A stretch of DNA of 64,000 bases from Anarhynchus alexandrinus (taxonomy: Eukaryota > Chordata > Aves > Charadriiformes > Charadriidae): contig VUYV01000214.1 of the NCBI GenBank assembly GCA_008711295.1, positions 186,001 to 250,000 of the forward strand, in the 5' to 3' direction. Position 1 is the stretch's first letter; every line of letters starts with the position of its first letter. A program made the translations under genes and the position numbers. This document shows positions 1 through 11,687 of this stretch, in pieces. A model generated the notes under the pieces. It did not search any database and had not been told where the DNA came from. It was given only the letters and a program-made list of their open reading frames with translations.

Positions 1-6
1 AGTCAC

Positions 7-241
7 CCTTGATTCATTCCACTGTTATCCATATAATGAAAATTCTTCAATGTCTCAGTGTTGAAGGAGCTCTGTTGACAATGGTGTCTGACTTTCTCTG
101 ATCCCTTATTGATAAAATAGTCCAACCAGGTGAGGCACTTACACACACACCTCCAGTTCTTTCCACAGTCATTCATCCTGTGGCATACTATGTCCATGAC
201 ATCAGAAAGAGAAACTGCACTGTATGTTGGTTCACTGATGT
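7..241 (-). CDS. ENTHD1: ENTHD1, internal coding exon (middle of ENTH domain)
   Basis: Read on the minus strand, this exon codes about 78 residues that align without gaps to my recollection of the human ENTHD1 ENTH domain. Shared blocks include VSLSDVM (human ISLSEIM), HRMNDCGKNWR (HRLNDHGKNWR), LTWLDYFINKGSEKV (LTLMDYLIKNGSKKV) and the closing NQG (DQG). An AG at 243-242 is a possible acceptor, preceded by a C-rich pyrimidine tract (the G run at 260-280 on the plus strand); an in-frame stop lies just upstream, so coding must begin here. A GT at 6-5 follows codon bases GG, so the phases are 1 in and 2 out and 235 nt fits exactly. ENTH domains bind phosphoinositides and belong to the epsin clathrin-adaptor superfamily; the role of ENTHD1 itself is poorly known. 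The first coding exon should lie at higher coordinates, but I could not find it; later exons lie outside the window. Confidence 0.85.
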
Positions 242-3200
242 CTCACTTTAGTGAACTTTGGGGGGGAGGGGGAGGGGCGGACACGAGGATCATTAGTAAC
301 TACTTCCCTGACTTTTACTTTGGCCTTAGAATAATTTTTCATGAAGTTCTTCATGTGCTTCCTGAGTGCCATAGGTAAAAAGTTATTTTGCATCTAGAGT
401 CAGTAAGTGATGCCAGACATCTCTCATGATGCTTATTCTATTCTCCAAATCTGAAAACTCAACACAGTTCTGCAAATGTAACAGCTCAAACATGATATCA
501 TTCACTCAAAATTCTGGAGAAAGAAGCAGAGACAGAAATAATCTTGTTCTCCATTTCTCATCTGCGTAAGACAGCCAACATCGGGATTCCACAGCAGCAA
601 AATTACAGAACTGGAAGACAGAAAAGACTACTTTCTGCAATAACCTTTTGGGCCCATTCAACTGTCCTTAATAAAAAATGCGGCCCCCATGACAGACCCA
701 AGGAGAAAATACAGAGAATATGCCTAGTCTCTCCTTTTAGAGAGACTACAGTTTGATACCAAACTAGAAGGGAGGTGGCTTGGTTCTACTCAATAATGCA
801 CACCATAATGAAGTGCTTTCATGTTTAGAGACTGAAAACACCATATTCATGTGTCTCCCCATAAAAAGTCTACCAAGAACACAGAGAGCAGTAGCAAGTA
901 AAAGAAATTATTTTCTTTTCCAGTAAGCTTGTTTAAACACAGCCTAACACCTTCTACTATTAAACCACAGCTTCAGTTGACTTATGGTGCTACTGTAGCT
1001 AGCATTTTGATCACACCTATAACGAGATCCAAATGCAAATGTCAGACCCAGTGAAAGTTACATTACAGCAAAAGGACAGTACCTGCAACTAGGGAGAAGG
1101 GGAGGAAATGTCTCATGTCAATCTATTGCAACTCTTCTGTCTATGGAATTGTTGAAGGGCTCTAAACAAGAGCAGAGAGGTGAAGGAATTAAAACAAGAG
1201 CTTCCATTTGTCTGTGAATTGCTCTGCTAAACTGTAACAACAGTGTTTCTAGACTGATCGCTTGGATCTGTCTGCTTTCACAGCTGGTATACTCAATAGG
1301 AGGTGCATTTTAGTCAATGCAGTAATAGCATAAAAAGGGAATGCAGCCTCCAAATTATTTAAATGATGCTTGTGAATTGTCATTTCACAGCTTTATGAGA
1401 TGTTCCTGTTCCTCTCCCTTCCTTTTATTAGTTAGCATCAGGCTGGGTAGATTTCTGTGCAATTCCCAGCTGAGTCACCAGAGAAGGAACCGCCTTCCTC
1501 ATGTATCAATTTGATTTTAAGCCCTGACAAACACCCAGCCTCAAGAACGGAGATAATCTGTAATACACGTTATGAGAACAAAAGGTAAAAATATTAAAAT
1601 TCATAATAAATGTTTGGTTTCCATCTGAGCCCCCTCCACTCAGTCCCACTTACGAGCATGCTTCTCCTGCCTGCTAGCTACCGTAGTCCAGATTGAGCGA
1701 TATTTTTAATGCAAGGATAGGCATGAATTTCAAGCAAAAGATCAAAATGGTACGTTTTAAAATTTTTTTTAAGAATAGAGCTAATTAACCTTTTTATCAA
1801 ACTACACGCATCTTCAAATGACTGAGATGGGAAATATATTGGTTTAATTAAGATTTCACAGGGAGAGACAGTTGCAAACACTTGGAACTGAGAGAAAGTG
1901 GGATCTTTATGAGGAGGGTGCTGTATGTTTTACAACTCCCCGTGTCTCTTTGTTGTTTGCACTTCAAATGGAGTCCATTTTTATCTGTCTCTCTCCTGCT
2001 GAGAGAAGCTGATTTTATCATATGTTTCCATGAAGCTATTACAAACTTCAGTCATGAGATCCCTCTTTTGCCTTTGTATGTTTGTCTCTCTCTCTGTCAG
2101 AATTGCACTGTGACATTGGCTATATGGCAACATACAATGATTTGCTTTGTTTTACAAGTCCATTAGATAAATCTCCTGCAATCCTAACTTGCTTTAACAG
2201 AAAACTCAGTACCCATGTTTTTCTTAGCTGGGTCCCTACTCGGTTTGATTTTTGAAGCTCTAGGATTTTGATGAGGTGTGTTCTCAACAAGCAGGGCACG
2301 TCATGCTTTCTTCTGTTTCTTTGGTTTTAGTAAATGGTGAAAAGTTCAAGAGCAACAGCTTGAAGTTCTATACGCACACAAAAAGAACATGAACAATACA
2401 CTTCTCCCTCACTTCAGGAGCTCAGGGATATTTCAGAGGTGTAAAAAGAATGTACTACAGTGACATGGCATTACAATACAAGTATTTTGGAAGTAATACC
2501 ACACAGGACTTCTACATTGACAAATCATATACTGCAAGTGCTCAGATGTAGTTATTTATCCAGTATTCTAAGACACTAAAAGGATAGGATGTGCTAGGGA
2601 GAAAAATATGTCAATATGTTTGACTCATAACTAAAACAAGCTATTAGTCTAAAAGATCCTCCTTTGACAAAAAAAAAAATCTCCAAACAACAAAACCAAA
2701 AAAAAACCCTTAAATGTAACATTTAGTAAATGTTTGCATTTAAATAATATTCAAATTGAGCCACTGAGACTATAAAGGCCTCAAGCCTGGATATAACCAT
2801 GCATTTATTTCCCATCTTTTGCTTTTGTTTGTCAGTTAATGTCAGACAAATCATGTCATATAAATGAAGCTGAACACTGTTTAGGTCTCAGTGTTAGCAG
2901 ACAAGACATCAACATTTGATTCTTGCATTCTGTGCCTCTGTTCTTGAGCCAACTCTGTGTGATTAGTGCTACAATGCTGCATATATAACTGATATTTAGT
3001 TTGCTTGCAAGATTGAAGTCTCCAATGCAAAACAAAAAATATTTTTGGCTGAACAATTGAGAGTATTTTATCTTGGGCCAAATGCAAAATTGTGTTTTGC
3101 CCAAAAATAATCTTTTTGTTTAAGATGTTTTTACCTTTTTATTCAAATCAAAGTAAATTTTGAGAAAAAGAGTTGTTTTAAGCTGAAAATCAGAACATTT

Positions 3201-3760
3201 CATATTGGAAGTATTTAAACCATTAAAAGTAACAAAAGAGTAACTTAATAGAAAACAGATTAATCCTTCTCTGTAACTTTTTGGACAAAAGATATTATTA
3301 AGAATACTTCTTGTCAATATCAGACATTTCAATAATATCAATAAAATTTTGCCCATTTCTGTTTGTAACACCTGCGCTCTTTTGAGGGACACAGATTGAA
3401 CCCAAGCAACCTGACTGCTTGTTCTTCAAAGTCAACAATAATTAGGAGTGAAAACGTTTTTTTCTCCTGCTTTTGAGCAGCAGGCTGGAAAAAGCACGGA
3501 CCATTTGGCCAGGCTCTGAACCACGCTCAAGGAAACGAATCCCATCCAGATCCTCTGACTGGTACACAGTCAAGAAAAGTGGCTTCAAGAAATCGGGGCG
3601 TGCGGATCTCACTGACTCAAGAACTCGATAATTTATGAATCTCTTTCAGCTGCAGCAAATGGTCCCTTCCTGGCTTACCACCTACCAGACGGAATTTAGA
3701 TTATGTTTTTAGGCTATGATTTTAAGCGGTCTTAGAGAGATGGCTGCAGGGAGAAATTTC
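242..3760. other. Non-coding, probable ENTHD1 intron or 5' flank
   Basis: AT-rich unique-looking sequence with short A-rich runs near 2670-2706. ENTHD1 is read leftwards and its first coding exon is not at 241 or below, so part of this stretch is likely intron. Short open frames here lack recognisable domains, and I see no convincing exon. Confidence 0.4.
260..280 (-). promoter_or_regulatory. Polypyrimidine tract of the ENTHD1 exon acceptor
   Basis: A run of G with two A and one C on the plus strand reads as a nearly pure C tract on the minus strand, ending 17 bases before the acceptor AG at 243-242. This explains the G run as splicing signal rather than a simple repeat. C-rich tracts are weaker acceptors than U-rich ones. 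Confidence 0.55.
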
Positions 3761-4257
3761 ACTTGATGTCTACTCCTTTTTACTGCTCTCTGAAATGCCT
3801 GGTGCTAACTGTTGCAGGCACAGCACCAGGCAGCCCGTGGGCCAGGGCAAGAGCTGCGTTTCCTCAGGGGGCCCTCCACTCTCCAGCAGCAACCAGTTTT
3901 CCCATTTTCGGATCACGCGTGTCCCTTCTCCCACAGGGGCCCCTCCGGCACCCGGCGGCCCTCAGGCAGGAGGAGGGACTGGAGCTCTTGAGGGAAGACA
4001 GGAAGAGGTGGGAGGAAAACAGCCGTTTCGGGAGGCCGAGCCCCAGCAAGGACAGGATGCGCACGGGTCAGGGGAAACTCTTGCCCCAGTGTAATTAATG
4101 TGTGAAGTTAATTACCAATGGGGTTGATGTAGGGCACATGGGTGGACGCACATTGCCAGGACCAGACCTCTCCTTATCTCCCCTCCCTCCTCCCGGGTAC
4201 CTCAGGAAGCCCAAACCGCACTGACTGCTGGGTAACCTTTTCCCTGGGTGATTCAAA

Positions 4258-4470
4258 CTGCTGCCAATCACCTGCAAGCCCCCGCCTCCTTTCACTCCTA
4301 AGCCAATCAGAATGCTTTCAACCAGCACCCTCTTTCTCCATAGGGTCCTTGGGGCTGTCAATCATCTTCTCAAGCCCCAGCCTCCAAGTTTTCCTCATCC
4401 CTGACGAGCTGCTGCCAATCACCTTTTTAGGCCCACCCCTTCCTCCTGCTGCCCAATCAGCTTTCTCGCC
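4258..4470 (+). repeat. Degenerate tandem array carrying five CCAAT boxes
   Basis: CCAATCA occurs at 4264, 4303, 4415 and 4453, and TCAATCA at 4358, all in the same orientation. The first pair is 39 bases apart, the last pair 38, and the pairs are about 150 bases apart. Flanks repeat too: GCTGCCAATCACCT opens both outer units, CCAATCAG followed by a CTTTC and a CCAGC ends both, and the central copy shares the AAGCCCC and GCCTCC that follow the first box. This is a decayed local duplication of a roughly 55-95 base module. CCAATCA matches the core of the NF-Y site; binding is inference. Confidence 0.7.
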
Positions 4471-5125
4471 AGCCCCTGCTGTGGGGGGATGGGAGACCCC
4501 TGCCGTCTTCTGTCGGGGTGGCGGGAAAAGGAACTGGCAGAGGTGTGAGGGGCACAGCTCAGTGCGGTGACCCGGCAGTGTCTTTTCAGCCTTTACTCAC
4601 CTGAGGAGAAAATCCTTAATTATAGTTTTAGTTTTATGGCGTTTATGTGGTCCGTACATATTTTGCCATCTGAAAGAGCAGTAACGCGGGTGTTGGTCAG
4701 ACAAATCATCGCTGCTTTGGGTAGATCACAGTCGCTCTGTCCGGGCCGCTGGCCTCCCGCGATGCGCCCCTGCTGGGGACTAAACTGGTGCAACAGCTAA
4801 ATAGGCAAATCTGCCTTTTCTGTGTTCTTACAATAATCAGATTTTCATACCTCTTTTCTCACAGCTTGAAGACATCCCCCAGGTTCACAGTCATCACCGA
4901 ATCTGGTGAGATCCTGGACTCTTTCTTGTATCAACCTCCTCTTGGCCTGCGCCTACCCAGGCACAAGATGGTGCTTGTATTTGCCTGTGCTTGCTTACAG
5001 AGATACGAGCACATCTTCATGTGTGGGGGCACTGTGTGTATGCACCCATGGACTCTCTCATGTCAAACGGGATGCGTGGCAGGAGAGGTGCTCCACAAGT
5101 TCAAATGCTGATGGCTTATGACCAC

Positions 5126-5133
5126 TGACGTCA
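5126..5133. promoter_or_regulatory. Perfect cAMP response element (TGACGTCA)
   Basis: The palindromic CREB/ATF consensus appears once in the CpG-dense tract, with a TATA-like TATTAAA a few bases downstream (5139-5145). The motif is exact; whether it works is inference from its CpG-rich setting. Confidence 0.5.
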
Positions 5134-5660
5134 CCCCATATTAAAGAAGACGGCACATTTTAGGAGACCTTTGACGGCTTGCTCCTGGGGATCCCTACTT
5201 GTGGCCAAAGGGGCCGGTGCTTTCCAGACACATTAAATGTCTGAGCATTAAGCAAGTTATGGGGTGCCCCAGCACATGACATACAGCTGGACCAGCAAAC
5301 AGCTGTAGCATTCAGAGAAACTGCTCTGGAGCAGCTGTAACCCTCACAGTAAGAGAATAAAACCACAGTAAGCTGAGTCCCACACCCAGCTCGGTAAGCT
5401 ACCGTGCCTCTGAGTTCCTGCGTGGTTTGCGGTTTGCACCCTGCCGGTTTGATTGGCTGCGCTTCACGAGGGAGAGGCGAAGATGCCGTGGTGAAGACTT
5501 ATGTGTCCCGCATGGCTCCGCAGACTTCGGCCCTTGCTAAGCACTTGCGCTGAAGACAGGAGGCGAGTTCGTTATCTTGTTATGAGACTCGTGCCATTCC
5601 CCGCTGCTTTGTCTCAAGACAGATCCTGAAACAGCAGAGTGCAACCACCTGCCTCAAAGG

Positions 5661-8489
5661 TACAGATCTGCTCCACTGTTTGCTTCTTTCACTATGAAGT
5701 TTTAAGGGTAGATGCGTTGGCTAAATTAGCATCGCATTTTCTGCAGAGTTAAACAAGTAAGGTCTTAGCCGCGAGGCTCAAGATTTAATGTGTCTATTTC
5801 CACTGCAGGTGCATCAAGTTTTTCTCCTAGTCAACAGGGGATCAGGATTGTGCTCAGAAGGAGGGTATTTATTGGAACAGAGCAAAGAAAATAATGAATA
5901 GGGAATTATTTGGGTTTTTTCAGCCAGAAGCATAAAGCAAAGAGATATCCACATTTCCCAGAAACATTAAGGTTGCTCTGACAGAGATCAGACTATTGTG
6001 TCTCTGAGACACCCAGCGTGATCATACTGACTGGGGCAAGATGCCTAGAAAGAAAAATGCTTCTGGCAACCGTAGATCTGGCATCATTGACCCTCCTTTT
6101 AGTGTCTCCTGTGGAATGTGGTGGGGTCTTGAGGGGCCAGGCATGAATGTAATTTTTCCTCAATTGCTTTTTAATGTTCTTGTAAAGCTTTTTGATGCAT
6201 TGTAAGTGTAATATGCGGTATTGTTAGAGGACATTTCTTTAGAATTGAGTGCTATAGAGTTGTATGGCAAGGTCTGTGTGTGTTTCACGTGTGTTTGTGT
6301 CCATAAAGTTCATAATGCTTGGCTTGTCTTGCTGTTTATCTGTGAGCAAGAAGGGCATCAGTCTCCAAAACATGATTTAGTAGCACCCTATCGGCACAAA
6401 ACTTTCTTAGAAAAAAATCATAATCTGAACTCTCTTCAGCAGCAACAGGAGAAGATGTCGCGTTTTTATTTGTCTGGAGAAGAAAGGTTATAATGACTGA
6501 GTTTTTAGTAAATAGGCATGGCAGGAGGAGCTGGGTTTTGGGATGAGAAAGCATTGCCCACCAGTTATGTTTTGGCATGGAAGACTGTAGCTGATTCAGC
6601 TGGCAATGCTGGTCATCCGCTTGGAAGTAGAAGAGAGAGAGAGAGAGAGAGGCCCATGCTTTAGCCTTTGCTCCAAGGTGTCTGAATATGACATAAACCC
6701 TGGCTATGATGTGATAGTGAAATGAGCTGGGGAAAACATATGGAGAAACGTGTTCTCTAAGTAGTGGCTTGTTGAAAAAATGCTGTTGGTGTCCCAGTGA
6801 AGCAATTCTCCTTACTTTCCCGCCTACTGACATTTACTTCGGTTTCTTTCTTGCGTCCAAACTTGACAGTCCCACAGATAAGAGATTAAACACAATATAG
6901 TGCTGTGTGTCATTCCCATTTTTATCAAGAAAGAAGGATAACCTGGAGATGGATGGATAGGCGATGTGAAATGTACACATCTAAACTTAGCTTAGTTTTG
7001 TTGTCTGGATTTTGAAGTTGTTTCCATCTCTACCACTCCCTTCTGCACACATCTCCTAAAATTGTTAAGACTGAGGCATCTGCTTGTGCAAAACAAAAAT
7101 TGGTCTTTCACAAGATATAATTTTGTACAACTCCCATAGAACCAGGGCTCTGCTGCTCAAGTTAGCTGTCTGTCCTGATCTCTTTCTTACATGTTCTTAT
7201 ATTAGTTTGCAGAAGGTATAGCATGTCTGCAAGCTTGTCTGGTTTTTATAAATTATAGCCATTACTCTAATAAAATACATCCCTTTTCTCTTCAAACTTT
7301 GTCTTCCTTTACCTAATCACACAGAGTTTCTTTTTTTTCCCCACATTTACCTTCTACTCTTGCAACCATACCCCAGTGACCTCCGTTTTTGCTGATTCAA
7401 GGGCAACAGCAGTGAGGATGTAATGCCCTCCGTACAATGTTATACTTTGCCTTCCCCATCAATTTGCAGCTTGACAGCAGCTCTCTGTGGCCACAAGCAA
7501 TATCTGAAAGTTTGGCAGGCAAGAGGTTGCTATTAAGCCACAGGTCTGGAACTACTGCTGTAGGCAGTCTCTTTTGGTTTATTTTTACTGCCTGACATAA
7601 TGAAAATGATCTTCCTTCCCTTCACTATGTTTCTTCCCTTAACAGTATTTTCACTTGAAATTCTCCTCTTAGTGGAGTTGTAAGATATATACCATAAAGT
7701 ACACTCACTGGCAAGTTCAATCTCTGATATTAGTCAGGAGGGCCTGCCCACTGCAGCTGAGAAAATGCCGTATGTTTTACCAGTAATGAAATATTGCTAT
7801 CAACACTTGATATGCCTGTGTCTTTGGAGCTCATTTTAGTTTCTTTAGTTTTTACAATATGATAAGGCCCCATCTTCCTCTACCTTTCTGCAAAGTCTGG
7901 TTTTGGTTTAAGAGGAATGTAGTTATTTTGTCTTCTTTCAGTTCCTCACATCACTATATACAATATAATGACTATCACACACTTTATCTGAAGCTGGGGG
8001 CTGGCTACAAGCCATATTCTAGTCAGCACAAATGGTATCCATAAATCCCTTGATACCTATCAAAAATCTTTATTTTGCAGCTCCCTTGAAGGAGACCTTC
8101 AGCTTAGTTTTCCACCATTTTTTGTACATTTGGGCTGCAGCAAAGGAAGTATATTACCATCAGGGGTTATATGGCAGTAACTTTGCCTTTTCTGTATAAG
8201 CCTTTCGTCTTAATGTCTACGGACATTTTTGCCTATTGATGGGCATTTTGCCCATTTGCCCTTAAGACAGATGAGTATGAATGCTCTCACTTTATAACTG
8301 TAATCAGGCTCACGTACATGAATGTAATGACATTGAGATGGCAGAAGCACTAAAGCCATACTAGCTTAACTAACTTGACAATCTGCAAAAATGAACTGGC
8401 CTTCTGAGAATGCAGCTTTATGGCTTTCGGTACCCCATTCCATTTACATATCTCCATGTATGGCTACACTGTACTTTTTAGATGTGCCC
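5661..8489. other. Intergenic, no gene recognised
   Basis: Unique-looking non-coding sequence with an AG-dinucleotide microsatellite at 6631-6652. A 165-codon open frame on the minus strand at 6336-6833 has no recognisable domain and runs through the microsatellite; it is treated as chance. Confidence 0.5.
6631..6652. repeat. (AG)n microsatellite
   Basis: Eleven AG units in a row without interruption. Confidence 0.9.
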
Positions 8490-8605
8490 TACAGTACAGA
8501 GAGGTGAAGTGACTTGCTGAGGGATGCACAGCAAATCTTTAGCTAAGCTGGGCTTAGAAACTGGATTCTTGATCTTGTTTCTTTATCACTAGGCAAGGCT
8601 GCCTT
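8490..8605 (+). mobile_element. MIR-like SINE fragment
   Basis: The stretch follows the right half of the MIR core-SINE as I recall it: GAGAGGTGAAGTGACTTGCT, then CACAGCAA, then AGCTGGG.TTAGAA, then a pyrimidine-rich stretch ending CACTAGGCAAGGCTGCC. The order and spacing match over about 110 bases, too long for chance. MIR spread before amniotes diverged and old copies survive in birds. It is truncated on the left and has no coding capacity. Confidence 0.7.
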
Positions 8606-9782
8606 GTTTCTGCATTTTATAGTGACTGTTTAATTTTAAATAGGATTACCAATAAGCACATTTTAAAAGAAGAGAGGGGAGACACTTGCACAAACGTGAG
8701 CAGAATTGGTAGTGATATTAGCTAGGCTAACAAGCGTATGTACTGTAGTCTTCATGTTTCAAGGTAAAAACTGATTCCCATGATACAGCCATTCTAGTGG
8801 GTTGATGCTTTTACTCAGATGCTCAGATGCTTCTGATGTTTGGTCACTACTGTCCCAAAGCTGTCAGGCTTACTCAGCTGGGTAATTTGGGTAAATGAAA
8901 GGGCATCTTGTTTTTCTTTTGGCTTTAGCCCAGGGCGCTGTCTCTGAAGCGTAGTTGCTGTAAATACTGTTTCTAGAAGGATTTCAAATAGATGAAATGA
9001 AAAAAAGTGATCTTGGAAAGGTCTGAGTTCTTCCTGTAGCCTTAATTTTTTTTTAATTGTTCTGCTGATTAGAGAATCATGCTAAAGTACCATTTAAATA
9101 ACATCTAAGCAGGGGAGGCTAACCTTTGAGGAATAAGCTTGGTAAGAATGGACACATTATCCTGGCACTAAGATCACAGGTCAGTGCTGCAAAATATTAT
9201 GAGATGAAAGAAAATGACTGGAATGCCTAAATGAACAGTCTACACCAATACATGCTGAAACTCTTTTTTCCCCCCTCCTGGAGCTCCAAGATCCATCCTT
9301 CCTCCCTCTCCCCAACTCGATAACCTTTTTTACATATGGTTTTATCTTTTCGGAGCAGTGTACAGTACTAATTACATGCCATTCTTTTCCCTGAGGCACT
9401 GACTGTATGCCTCGTGTTCTGTAGACTTTCCTTTATAGTTCCCCAATTTTTTTTTATTATCTCATCATGACAAATCCACCAGTAACCCTTAAGAGTACAA
9501 ACTTTAACCCTCAGAGCTCTGGCATTCCTTTTTTATTTTTAAAAAACTAGCTACATAAATAACGTCATGTTTCCAGGTCGTAGCCACTCCAAGCTACAGC
9601 TGAGTTCTGGCACAAGAGAAAGACTCCATAACCGTGCAGTCTAAACAGGGATTATCTTAGGATGTGGACAAACTTCTAAAATTCTCTTTGTGCATGAATG
9701 TGCCCTGGTAATTGTTTTTCGTGCACAAGTGTATAGCGTATAAAGATAAGATACTGGAGGCATTCTGTCTGACTGTAGATGG

Positions 9783-9830
9783 GATTGGCTGTACTAGGTC
9801 AGACTATCGGTCTGTCTCCAGTATGCTACC
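9783..9830 (-). mobile_element. Possible old CR1 3'-UTR scrap
   Basis: A short block containing GGTCAGAC and CCAGTAT resembles, with several changes, an antisense CR1 3'-UTR segment common in turtles and other reptiles. At about 48 bases it is weak, and chance is possible. Confidence 0.3.
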
Positions 9831-11643
9831 CAAACATAATGGTCAAAACAATGATTCTGAGAAAGGTGACCACACCGTCTGTCAACCAAGTGTGCAGAGC
9901 TCTACACAGAGATGGAACAAACACTTTCTAACTCTAACAGGGTGATTAGTTTAAAGTTGTATTACCAAGTTTCAAACTGTATTATCATGACACTGACAGA
10001 CAGAAATAATGCCATCATTGAAGCATTATGTGCTTGGATTCTCCTTTCTTGGTAATCCTAATAGCGTAACAGTTCTCTGAGATTAAATCCGTCAAACCAA
10101 ACAAAAATTCTCCCGATTTACTCTATTGTCAAAGAGAACTGAATCTAGTTTGAAAATACTTTCCCATCTTGAACAGAAGGTGAATCTTAATTCATTGAAG
10201 TCATCAAGTACTTTGACATTCTTAGTAGAAGGGGATGAATAGACATGCAATACTACGGTGCTGAAAATTATATAGGCGTCATAATCATGTCATTACCTTC
10301 AGCAGGGGCCATGTACAGCAGTTACATCCTTTGCTTACTGATTTGATATAGCGTATATTGCTATCTCCTGTATCCAAAGTAATTACACCTGTACCACACA
10401 CCTAAATGGTTTAATGCTGTCTTCTCCTTTTACTGTAATGAGCCCATTCAATAATCAAAGCCTCTGAATGTTTGTGTTGTCAGATTAGCTTTAAATGATG
10501 TTCAAGAAAATATTTTTCCTTTCCCACGACATCACAACAAGGCAGTTCTCAGTGGGGCTGATACTGCTGCTCGTAGTTAGAGTTTCATCATTCAGAGCAG
10601 CAGCTGCTTCCCTCTGTTTCCAACAGAAGTGAAACCAAGTGTCCCTGTTGAAAGATGGTGGAGGCTCTGCTGTCTACCAAGAATCGTGGTGTGAGGGAAT
10701 AAATTACACACCGGGGTTTTTTTGAAGGGAAGTTTTTTTTGTAAGAAGTGTCATAGAGGTAAAGAAAATCTTGGGAAAATCTTCATATGTTGTCAATGCA
10801 AGGTTTTTGTGATCTTTAAGTAGAATGAAAATCTGGATTAATTCATTATCGAGGCTATAGAAACAAACAGAAGATCAAACCCAAAGTGTCAAGTCTCTTA
10901 ACGCATGTTTAAGAATAATTTTACTTAACAAACTAGTTGATAGGTTTATTTGTAACTTCTCGGGAAATTCATTATGTGCCCTTACAGTTAGTGCTGTAAT
11001 TCTTAATGTACACTGTGCTTCTCATACATAGTAGAACCACTGAATCGTTATTTTAAATGCAAAACTCAGATCAGCTGTAAGTACACAGACATGACAAGTA
11101 CCTTCATAGTATATACTAATTAATTTTATTTTGATTTTTTAACTGTTTTTCAACACTGTTCTGATTTGCTCCCCTTGACTATTGAGGTCACTGTGGGAAG
11201 CAGGGCTGAAGCAACCACAAGATGATGTCTGTAAAAATTAATCATTCATTAATAACTGCAACTGCAGAATGGGTTTAGAAATATTTTCTTAAATCTCCAG
11301 GGCTTCTGAGGGTCAACTCTTTAAGCATCCTGAGCCTTATTATTAATTAGTTCTTTTACAGAAAGGCTTCAACTGACTTTCACACACTGTTGACACCGGA
11401 TGCTCTGCACTGACAGAGGTTATGTCTTCATTGCCAAAAACAAGCAGTGCTTTAATATTCAAGTGGTTTACTCCAGGTATAGTCCTCAGTGTGGAATCTC
11501 AGGAAAGAGAAAGCACAGGTGATTTTATGGCAATGTGGCTAGCTGTGGTTAATAAAATACACCTGCCTAGAAGGTACCTCAAACAGCTACATCAAATTCA
11601 TAATTCCATTGGGAATTTACTGTGCAGTAGCTGTCTTGATTTT

Positions 11644-11687
11644 AAAAAACAAAAAAAAAACAAAAAAAAACCAACCAACCAAAAAAA
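11644..11687. repeat. A-rich low-complexity run
   Basis: Poly-A blocks broken by single C, then CCAA units and more A. It might be the tail of a retrocopy, but no coding body precedes it. Confidence 0.75.

Larger units (their letters stand above)
3800..5660. promoter_or_regulatory. CpG-dense, GC-rich tract; candidate promoter region
   Basis: CpG is sparse in most of the window but clustered here in three patches: about 3905-4070, about 4680-4765 and about 5385-5590. The last has roughly 17 CpG in 220 bases. The tract also carries a CCAAT-box array (4258-4470), a perfect cAMP response element (5126-5133) and an inverted CCAAT (ATTGG) near 5450. Such a combination is typical of a vertebrate promoter. 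Its position between the divergent ENTHD1 and GRAP2 genes, 3.6-5.4 kb upstream of the ENTHD1 exon, makes an ENTHD1 promoter or a distal GRAP2 promoter the obvious candidates. Donor-like GTAAGC near 5391 and GTACAG at 5660 on the plus strand could end a non-coding first exon. No transcript start can be proved from sequence. Confidence 0.45.

Noticed and set aside
3763..4570. Overlapping open frames of 99 to 142 codons in the GC-rich tract
   Set aside because: Long open frames are expected in GC-rich sequence; several frames are open at once and none shows domain structure.
6336..6833. 165-codon open frame on the minus strand
   Set aside because: It crosses the AG microsatellite, which gives a Leu/Ser run, and no known motif is seen.
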